DNA of 7,047 nucleotides from contig JAFDYP010000581.1 in NCBI GenBank assembly GCA_018267355.1, forward strand, positions 1 to 7,047, given 5' to 3'. The translations under genes were made by a program, and so were the position numbers. The notes beneath the pieces were generated by a model. That model ran no database searches. It was not told the origin of the DNA and saw only the letters and a list, made by a program, of their open reading frames with translations. Source of the DNA: Bacteroidota bacterium (GTDB taxonomy: Bacteria > Bacteroidota > Bacteroidia > Chitinophagales > LD1). Below are positions 1 through 5,037 of this stretch, piece after piece. How positions within the stretch are numbered: position 1 is the stretch's first letter; each line of letters starts with the position of its first letter.

Positions 1-750
1 GACTTTTTTAAAAGCCAGTATGGAGACCTGACTGTCCCCGTTTTCAGTAGTAACTATTCCAAGCCAGGTCCGGGCTATATGTCTTCGGACCGGGAGATGA
101 AGTTTCGCGACTTTCTGGCGGAGACCGAAAAGGGCCACACAGACCTGCGTCTCTTCCTGTTTGATATTTTTAAATCTGCCCCTGAGCTGCGGGGCGATTT
201 TCAGTTTCCCACTGTGATGCGTGGCTTTTTGAAGCGCTTCCCTTTTATGTTCTTTGGTGGTGAGGGCTCAGAGGTGACCATGCACTATGATATAGACTGT
301 GCTAATGTCTTCCTCACCCAGTTTGTAGGTCACAAGCGGGTGATACTTTTCCCACCGGAAGAGTCAGCCAAGATCTACCACCATCCTTTCACCGTCAAGA
401 GCCTGATAGCGCCCGAGAGGCCGGATTATGAGAAATTTCCCGCCCTGCAGAATGTGCAGGGTTACGAGACTATCCTATCTCACGGTGAGATGATCTTCAT
501 GCCTACGCGCTACTGGCACTACATGCACTACCTTGATTTCAGCTTTGGGCTGGCCCTCCGCTCTCAGAGCAGCTGGGCCACCAGGGGCCGCGGAGCATTT
601 AATATCGCCTCGCACTTTCTGGTAGACAAAGGATTTAATATCCTCTCGCCAAAACGATGGCATGAGTGGAAGGAGCGCGCAGCCTATGAGCGTGCCAGGC
701 CCTTTGAGCCCCAAAGGCCTAATCATGGTGAGCTGAATGCCAGCCTGTAA
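1..750 (+). CDS. Cupin-like / JmjC-fold Fe(II)-dependent oxygenase (5' end missing)
   Basis: The reading frame is open from the first base, so the gene begins outside the window. The ATG at 79 is internal: the 26 codons before it are open and look like protein of this family. The visible 249 residues fit the cupin_8/JmjC-like family, usually Fe(II)- and 2-oxoglutarate-dependent hydroxylases of protein side chains or small molecules. The proximal metal motif HxD is visible as MHYDID (His at bases 283-285, Asp two codons on). The distal His lies in PTRYWHYMHYLD around base 520, the usual position just after the 'GE(M/L)(I/V)F(M/I)P' strand (here GEMIFMP). No signal peptide can be judged because the N-terminus is absent. 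The C-terminal ~60 residues are basic and helical-looking. The next gene starts 9 bases downstream, suggesting one transcript. The substrate cannot be told from sequence. Family assignment is fairly sure, exact reaction unknown. Confidence 0.82.
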   Translation, partial: DFFKSQYGDLTVPVFSSNYSKPGPGYMSSDREMKFRDFLAETEKGHTDLRLFLFDIFKSAPELRGDFQFPTVMRGFLKRFPFMFFGGEGSEVTMHYDIDCANVFLTQFVGHKRVILFPPEESAKIYHHPFTVKSLIAPERPDYEKFPALQNVQGYETILSHGEMIFMPTRYWHYMHYLDFSFGLALRSQSSWATRGRGAFNIASHFLVDKGFNILSPKRWHEWKERAAYERARPFEPQRPNHGELNASL

Positions 751-759
751 TCATCCATC

Positions 760-1455
760 ATGAAAACGCTTATAGTCCTGTTTTTTTCCCTGGTATCACT
801 GATGGCCTCTGCACAGATCGCGGCTGTGAGCTATATAGCAGATCCGGGAAAGGATGACCTGCGAATGTATTGGCGCGATAGTAGCGGAAAGCTGATCGGC
901 CACTTCGCCGCACTAAAGGAAATAGCTGATCAGCAAAACCGGCAGCTCATCTTTGCCATGAATGGCGGCATGTATATGGAGGACCGGACGCCGGTAGGTT
1001 TGTATATAGAGAATAAGAAAACAGTGCATCCGCTCAATACCGGGTCAGGCAAAGGTAACTTTTACATACAGCCTAATGGTGTATTCTATATCCGCTCCGA
1101 CAGGCACGCCGGAGTCTGTAGCACCCGGGATTTCGGAAAGGTGAAAGACGCAAAGTATGCTACGCAGTCCGGACCGATGCTGATCAAAGATGGCAAGATC
1201 AATGCAGCGTTTGATTCCGCCTCGCACAATCTGAATATCAGAAATGGCGTGGGTATTTTGCCGGATGGCAGGGTACTCTTTGCCATGTCTAAAGGGGAAG
1301 TCACGTTCTATCAGTTTGCTACATACTTTGCCGACCAGGGTTGCCGCAATGCGCTATACCTCGATGGCTACGTATCCCGCACCTACCTGCCACGGGCCGG
1401 GGTAGTGCAGATAGACGACTCCCGCTTTGGTGTCCTCATCGCCGTGATGCAATAA
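760..1455 (+). CDS. Secreted phosphodiester glycosidase family protein (NAGPA/YigE-like)
   Basis: A 231-residue protein with a signal peptide: Lys2, a hydrophobic core to about residue 15, then ASA|Q with likely cleavage after Ala18. It should be exported to the periplasm or cell surface. The mature part matches the phosphodiester glycosidase domain named after human NAGPA, which removes GlcNAc from a phosphodiester. Visible motifs are FAMNGGMY (65-72) followed by TPVGLYIE (77-84), GNFYIQPNGVFY (99-110), ATQSGPMLIKDGKI (134-147), RNGVGILPDGRVLFA (161-175) and NALYLDGYVS (197-206). This order is that of the short bacterial YigE-type subgroup, and the length is close to full. The usual small residue after LDG is Tyr here. 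The ATG at 760 follows the upstream stop by 9 bases with no Shine-Dalgarno, so it is probably translated from the shared transcript. The bacterial substrate is unknown; a sugar-phosphate ester in the envelope is an inference only. Confidence 0.85.
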   Translation: MKTLIVLFFSLVSLMASAQIAAVSYIADPGKDDLRMYWRDSSGKLIGHFAALKEIADQQNRQLIFAMNGGMYMEDRTPVGLYIENKKTVHPLNTGSGKGNFYIQPNGVFYIRSDRHAGVCSTRDFGKVKDAKYATQSGPMLIKDGKINAAFDSASHNLNIRNGVGILPDGRVLFAMSKGEVTFYQFATYFADQGCRNALYLDGYVSRTYLPRAGVVQIDDSRFGVLIAVMQ

Positions 1456-1466
1456 TTGTTCTGAGC

Positions 1467-1958
1467 TTATACCACCTTATTGGCGCAGCAGCTCGCGGCT
1501 ACGGCATCAGGTTTAGCCTTGAAGGTAAAGCCCATAGACAGGATATAGCCCATGGCCTCACTCAGGGCAGTATTGGAGCCAAAGCGCGGATTGGTATTGA
1601 TATCCGCATGGACCTCCAGCTCCGTTTTGTACTGATCAAAAAGCGGGCAAAGGTGGTAGGCTATCTCTATAGAGCGAGACACCTCGTGCAGCATCCGTTC
1701 CTTCAGCGTCATGCGCTGCTGCGAGCGCAGGGTGTTGATGAACATGTAGCCGCCCTTGCCCTTGCGGAGCAGCAGTATGACCGTGGCAAACTCCGTCTCC
1801 AGTCCGTAGACCTGAGAGTCAGTGCCGATACATACTTTGATCTTGTTTCCTGAGTCGCTCTCGTGGATGAGCGCCTTCTCCACCACCTCGCTGATCGGTG
1901 CACTGAATGTCGTGCCGTCCAGCTTCCTCCATCTCCCATTGACTACGGTTGATTGCAT
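1467..1958 (-). CDS. YkuK-type ribonuclease H-like family protein (DUF458)
   Basis: A 163-residue cytoplasmic protein without a signal peptide, about the usual length for the YkuK/DUF458 family, which is predicted to have an RNase H fold. Candidate acidic active-site residues lie in the expected order: Asp47 in CIGTDSQV, Glu92 in LHEVSRS, Asp119 in VHADIN and Asp151 in KPDAVAAS. The segment LLLRKGKGGYMFINT (63-77) is also typical. No enzymatic activity has been established for the family as far as I know, so nuclease function is inferred from fold. The C-terminus has a CC pair (Cys157-Cys158) where relatives generally have other residues. The gene is alone on its strand, converges on the glycosidase gene (11-base gap) and diverges from the alpha-galactosidase gene. 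An 8-bp inverted repeat lies 6 bases before its ATG, in the leader. Confidence 0.85.
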   Translation of the reverse strand: MQSTVVNGRWRKLDGTTFSAPISEVVEKALIHESDSGNKIKVCIGTDSQVYGLETEFATVILLLRKGKGGYMFINTLRSQQRMTLKERMLHEVSRSIEIAYHLCPLFDQYKTELEVHADINTNPRFGSNTALSEAMGYILSMGFTFKAKPDAVAASCCANKVV

Positions 1959-2128
1959 AAGCGTTGGTTTTATTAAAATTAAAACCAGAATCCCTGACTT
2001 TCCTAATCTAAAGACGACTTTTTGTACACAGCCAGTTGTGAGGTGGTGCGGCTTTTCATTGTCTTTACGATTTCTTTACAGAGGCGAGTTATATTTTAGG
2101 TTGTTATCTTAGTCGTATCCATTTCTAT
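1959..2128. promoter_or_regulatory. Divergent intergenic region between YkuK-like and GH27 genes
   Basis: This AT-rich 170-base spacer must carry promoters for both flanking genes. Towards GH27 the best -7-like element is TATATTTT at 2090-2097, which differs from Bacteroidota TAnnTTTG only at the last base. No TTG sits 19-21 bases before it, so the call is weak. TATCTTAG at 2105-2112 is an alternative. The heptamer TCTTTAC occurs twice in direct orientation at 2062-2068 and 2073-2079, exactly 11 bases apart, just before the candidate -7 element. This could be a regulator half-site pair. No convincing element was found for the minus-strand gene. No small ORF or RNA is supported here. Confidence 0.35.
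1965..1987. repeat. 8-bp perfect inverted repeat in the YkuK-like leader
   Basis: TGGTTTTA (1965-1972) and TAAAACCA (1980-1987) are exact reverse complements separated by 7 bases. The repeat ends 6 bases before the minus-strand start codon at 1958, so in the mRNA it would form an AU-rich hairpin next to the ribosome-binding region. As DNA it could be a dyad operator. It has no following T-run towards GH27, so it is not an obvious terminator. Confidence 0.5.
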
Positions 2129-3532
2129 ATGAAGCATAAAACAATCATTATCCTTTTATGGCTGCTCGTGACGGGTGCCAGGGCGCAAGACGATAAAAGA
2201 CTATTCTTTGGCACGCCTGCCTTTCATGGTGCGCAGCTGATAGGCTACTATCCCAATACTCCTTTTCTATTTGCTATGCCGGTCACCGGCACGCGGCCTA
2301 TACAGTATAGCGCAGTCAATCTGCCTATGGGGCTCGCGCTGGATGAGAAGACTGGCTTCATCACCGGGAATATAAAAAAGGCGGGAACCTATAAGGTGAC
2401 GCTCGTAGCCGTAAATCAGTTTGGCAAGACCACGGAAGATGTGACCATAGTGATAGGAGACAAGCTCTGTCTCACGCCACCTATGGGCTGGAATAGCTGG
2501 AATGTCTTTACCTCAGAGATCAGCGAGCAGCTACTGATGGAGATGGCAGATGCCATGGCCTCAAACGGTATGCGCGACCTCGGCTATCAGTATATCAATA
2601 TTGATGACTTCTGGCACGCCTCAGAGCGCGAGGCAGATGGCAGGCCAAAGGTGGATAGTATAAAGTTTCCGCATGGGATGAAATACCTCGCCGACTATGT
2701 ACATAGCAAAGGCCTCAAACTAGGTATCTACTCCTGCGCGGGTGATAAGACCTGTGGCAAATGCTTTGGAGGGTATGCGCATGAGGAGATAGATGCAAAG
2801 ACCTATGCGGAGTGGGGCATAGACCTGCTGAAGTATGATTACTGTTTCGCACCATGGGGACGCAAGGCTGCCATAGAGCGCTATACCAAGATGGGCACAG
2901 CCCTGCGAAACTCCGGGCGCTCGATCGTCTTCAGTGTATGTGAGTGGGGCCTGCGCAAACCCTGGCTATGGGCGGAGAAAGCAGGTGGACACTACTGGCG
3001 CACTACGCCGGATATCTTTGATACCTGGAACCATGGCAATCCGTTTCAGATGAGTGTGATGCGGATACTCAAGAAACAACGCGGCCTGGAGCGGTACGCT
3101 GGGCCGGGTCACTGGAATGACCCAGACATGCTACTCGTGGGCAATCATGGCAAAGGCCGCGCTACAAGCTCCGGCGGACTTTACAAGGGATTGACGCAGG
3201 ATGAATACAAGGCCCACTTTGCACTATGGTGCATGATGAGTGCGCCGCTGCTGGTGAGCTGTGACCTGCGTACTATCTCAAAGGAGGATTTTGAGATCAT
3301 CACGGATGCGGATATGATAGCCGTAGATGAGGACCCGGCGCAGGTGGCAGGGCGAGTGATCAAAAAGCACGGAAGTATATGGGAATATGCCAAAACCATC
3401 AATCAATACCAGTGGATCACGATGTATCTCAATACGAGTAAAAAGCCTAAACCTGATCCTATATCATCAGGGCGTATGATCCCTGCCCACGGTATATCGT
3501 GGCAGAGAAACAGCAGGCTGCCGGATAGGTGA
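2129..3532 (+). CDS. Secreted GH27 alpha-galactosidase with N-terminal Ig-like domain, C-terminal domain shortened
   Basis: Hydrolyses terminal alpha-1,6-linked galactose from oligosaccharides or galactomannan (family knowledge). The 467-residue protein begins with a signal peptide ending GARA|Q (cleavage about residue 19), so it acts outside the cytoplasm. Residues ~35-110 form a putative Ig (He_PIG) module with the signature LALDEKTGFITG. The GH27 barrel runs from ~115 (TPPMGWNSWN) to ~405. It includes YINIDDFW, the nucleophile Asp237 in LLKYDYC, the acid/base candidate Asp295 in WRTTPDIFDTW, and GPGHWNDPDML (325-335). The barrel end is IAVDEDP (397-403). The usual C-terminal Greek-key domain starts (SIWEYAKTI, ITMYLNTS) but runs straight into MIPAHGISW, resembling the last strand of the domain (often VPAHGVVLL), so roughly 35-40 residues seem absent. 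The stop lies 4 bases from the convergent CDGSH gene. No frame supplies the missing part. Catalytic identity is secure; activity and folding of the shortened protein are uncertain. Confidence 0.9.
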   Translation: MKHKTIIILLWLLVTGARAQDDKRLFFGTPAFHGAQLIGYYPNTPFLFAMPVTGTRPIQYSAVNLPMGLALDEKTGFITGNIKKAGTYKVTLVAVNQFGKTTEDVTIVIGDKLCLTPPMGWNSWNVFTSEISEQLLMEMADAMASNGMRDLGYQYINIDDFWHASEREADGRPKVDSIKFPHGMKYLADYVHSKGLKLGIYSCAGDKTCGKCFGGYAHEEIDAKTYAEWGIDLLKYDYCFAPWGRKAAIERYTKMGTALRNSGRSIVFSVCEWGLRKPWLWAEKAGGHYWRTTPDIFDTWNHGNPFQMSVMRILKKQRGLERYAGPGHWNDPDMLLVGNHGKGRATSSGGLYKGLTQDEYKAHFALWCMMSAPLLVSCDLRTISKEDFEIITDADMIAVDEDPAQVAGRVIKKHGSIWEYAKTINQYQWITMYLNTSKKPKPDPISSGRMIPAHGISWQRNSRLPDR

Positions 3533-3536
3533 TCTG

Positions 3537-3965
3537 CTAGTCCGCCTTAAACTCTATCTTCCTATGCGTCCCATCGCAGAAAGGCTTATTGCTCGAAGCA
3601 CCACAGCGGCAGAAGGCTGTGACGTTGTTCTTCTTCATCAGCTCACCTTTTGAGTTTTTGACGGTCACATTGCCATAGACCAGTAGCGGGCCGTCTTTCG
3701 ACGCTTCTACGATAGTCTCGGCATCTACATCTATGCGCTCGGGGCCGGCTTCGTTATTCATATAGTAGCTTAGTGCACCACTGGGGCAGCGCTTCACCTG
3801 TGCTACGATACGCTCAGTGGTCGCACCCTCCGGTTTGATCCATGGCTTCACGAATGGATCAAAGACCTCGCGCAGCTCTGTCCAGCAGAGCTTGGAGTGG
3901 ATGCAGATATCCGGTTTCCAGATCACGGTTACTTCTCCGTTGGTATATTTCTTAGTGACTTCCAT
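3537..3965 (-). CDS. Fused [4Fe-4S] mono-cluster (Fer4_19/YjdI-like) and CDGSH iron-sulfur protein
   Basis: A 142-residue cytoplasmic protein with two iron-sulfur modules. Residues ~5-70 match the divergent mono-cluster domain Fer4_19 (E. coli YjdI type), with Cys21 and Cys27 in CIHSKLCW, PWIKP at 41-45 and Cys60 in RCPSGAL. Residues ~90-140 are a CDGSH zinc-finger-like domain that binds a [2Fe-2S] cluster through three Cys and one His: CRCGASSNKPFCDGTH (119-134), giving Cys119, Cys121, Cys130 and His134. CDGSH proteins are electron- or cluster-transfer proteins, and the partner here is unknown. It is the last gene of a three-gene operon, starting 13 bases after the OsmC-like stop. The ATG is preceded by no Shine-Dalgarno. 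All metal ligands are present, so it should be functional. Confidence 0.9.
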   Translation of the reverse strand: MEVTKKYTNGEVTVIWKPDICIHSKLCWTELREVFDPFVKPWIKPEGATTERIVAQVKRCPSGALSYYMNNEAGPERIDVDAETIVEASKDGPLLVYGNVTVKNSKGELMKKNNVTAFCRCGASSNKPFCDGTHRKIEFKAD

Positions 3966-3978
3966 GTGAGTAGGGGTT

Positions 3979-4374
3979 TTAGTTGCTTAAATTAGTTTCT
4001 ATATGGATGGGATTGGTCAGCGCTTTATGTATCGGGCATTTATTGGCTATGTCCAGCAGGCGGGCGCGGTCCTCGGCGCCGAGGCTTCCGGTCAGGGTGA
4101 TATCGCGCTTGATCTCAGTCGTATTCTTCTCTTTGTCCCACACCAGGGTGATATGGGCTTGCAGTCCATCCAGGGCCATGCCCTTGCGGTCAGCATACAT
4201 ACGCACAGTAGCACAGGTGCAGGCACCCAGTGCTGCAGCCAGCAGCTCATGGGGATTGGGGCCGAGGTCGGTACCTTCGTTTTCCTTTGGCTCGTCGGCT
4301 ATGATACTATGGTCACGCGCCTGTATGCTGACGCGATAATGGTCTCTCGTGATAGATGCTGTGATCTCTGACAT
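3979..4374 (-). CDS. OsmC/Ohr-family thiol protein
   Basis: A 131-residue cytoplasmic protein of the OsmC family, whose characterised members reduce organic or fatty-acid hydroperoxides using two cysteines. Typical motifs are LGPNPHELLAAALGAC (37-52) and ANKCPIHKALTNP (110-122). Cys52 aligns with the family's peroxidatic Cys and Cys113 with the resolving Cys. An additional Cys54 makes a CTC motif where many relatives have a small residue. Length is near the family norm. It begins 3 bases after the stop of the FMN reductase gene and is followed 13 bases later by the CDGSH gene, so translation is probably coupled. The neighbours suggest the reducing power could come through flavin or iron-sulfur proteins rather than a dedicated dithiol system, but that is inference. 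The many OsmC paralogues without proven peroxidase activity make 'OsmC-family' the safe name. Confidence 0.9.
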   Translation of the reverse strand: MSEITASITRDHYRVSIQARDHSIIADEPKENEGTDLGPNPHELLAAALGACTCATVRMYADRKGMALDGLQAHITLVWDKEKNTTEIKRDITLTGSLGAEDRARLLDIANKCPIHKALTNPIHIETNLSN

Positions 4375-4377
4375 TGC

Positions 4378-4938
4378 TTATGATTTTAGTTTTTTATCTC
4401 TGATAGCCTCCGCCAGCCAGATAAATTCGCTGACAAACCGGTCCAGGCTCTTTGACAGAAATTCATCTTTCACGGCACCGCTGTCATCAAAGGCATGCTG
4501 AACATTTGATACGAGCAGTTTATACGGCATAGGATATGCTCCTAGCGATAGTACCAACTGCTGCATTTCTGTAGAGGCATTGATACCGCCCATGCGTCCT
4601 GCTCCTACAGATACTACACCTATCGGCTTGCGTTTAAACTCCTCTGAGAAATAATCGACTGCATTTTTCAAAGCACCGGAGTAGGAGCCGTGATACTCCG
4701 GCGAGAGGAAAATAATAGCATCTGCTTTATCCAGCTTCTGCTGTATGTCTGTGAGGCCGGGTAGTGCATTCCCTTCTTCACTGTACTGCTCCTCCAGCAC
4801 CGGCAAATCGTATGCAGCCAGGTCTATGATAGCTGCCTGTGTATGTCCGCTGCGGTGAAAGCGTGCCATCAGTGCTACTGCTACATCATGGCTTTTGCGC
4901 CCTTTTCGGATACTTCCTGATATGATGATGATATTCAT
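4378..4938 (-). CDS. NAD(P)H-dependent FMN reductase (flavodoxin-fold oxidoreductase)
   Basis: A 186-residue flavodoxin-like protein of the NADPH-dependent FMN reductase family (SsuE/YieF/azoreductase-like), expected to pass electrons from NAD(P)H through FMN to quinones, azo or nitro compounds, chromate or free flavin. The phosphate-binding loop is SGSIRKGRKS (7-16). The isoalloxazine region is LSPEYHGSYSGALKNAVDY (78-96), and a third flavin loop is SVGAGRMGG (110-118). The length is standard and no signal peptide is present. It is the first gene of the operon with the OsmC-like and CDGSH proteins. Its upstream region is shared with the divergent GH1 gene and holds an 8-bp inverted repeat. 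The best minus-strand promoter candidate (TTTG at 5003-5000, 19 bases, TAGCTCCG) is weak at the -7 element. Physiological substrate unknown. Confidence 0.9.
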   Translation of the reverse strand: MNIIIISGSIRKGRKSHDVAVALMARFHRSGHTQAAIIDLAAYDLPVLEEQYSEEGNALPGLTDIQQKLDKADAIIFLSPEYHGSYSGALKNAVDYFSEEFKRKPIGVVSVGAGRMGGINASTEMQQLVLSLGAYPMPYKLLVSNVQHAFDDSGAVKDEFLSKSLDRFVSEFIWLAEAIRDKKLKS

Positions 4939-4975
4939 TACTACCGGTGAAATTATAGCATTATACTGATTCCGG

Positions 4976-4995
4976 AGCTACCACTCTTGGTAGCT
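4976..4995. repeat. 8-bp perfect inverted repeat, candidate operator
   Basis: AGCTACCA (4976-4983) and TGGTAGCT (4988-4995) are exact reverse complements around CTCT. The right arm covers the proposed -33 TTG (4987-4989) of the GH1 promoter. The repeat also lies between the divergent FMN reductase and GH1 starts. This position fits a repressor or dual-control operator better than a terminator, as no gene ends here and no T-run follows. The binding protein is not encoded in the window. Confidence 0.5.
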
Positions 4996-5016
4996 TGACC
5001 AAATGGTTTAAATTTG
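4987..5016 (+). promoter_or_regulatory. Bacteroidota-type promoter for the GH1 gene
   Basis: TTG at 4987-4989, a 19-base spacer and TAAATTTG at 5009-5016 match the Bacteroidota primary-sigma consensus (TTG, 19-21 bases, TAnnTTTG) at every fixed position. Transcription would begin a few bases after 5016, leaving a leader of about 15 bases before the ATG at 5038. This also argues against the in-frame TTG at 5014 being the start, since it lies within the -7 element. Confidence 0.6.
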
Positions 5017-5037
5017 AAACAACCCAAAATACTAAAC

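Noticed and set aside
79..81. ATG at 79 as the start of the cupin-like gene
   Set aside because: The frame is open to the first base and the upstream residues look like normal protein, so the gene continues beyond the window edge.
1341..1853. Long plus-strand open frame (170 codons) across the YkuK-like gene
   Set aside because: It lies antisense to a gene with clear family motifs and across the end of the phosphodiester glycosidase gene. Its translation shows no recognisable domain.
3360..3532. A simple frameshift in the GH27 C-terminus
   Set aside because: Reading the other two forward frames from 3363 and 3364 gives early stops and no beta-sandwich-like sequence. The in-frame IPAHGI resembles the true domain end, so an internal shortening fits better.
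3983..4371. Two overlapping plus-strand open frames of about 120 codons
   Set aside because: Both are antisense to the OsmC-like gene, which has complete family motifs. The frames are a by-product of its codon use.
5014..5037. TTG at 5014 as the GH1 start
   Set aside because: It overlaps the proposed -7 element TAAATTTG, and the ATG at 5038 has a normal A-rich leader. The eight extra residues match no family feature.
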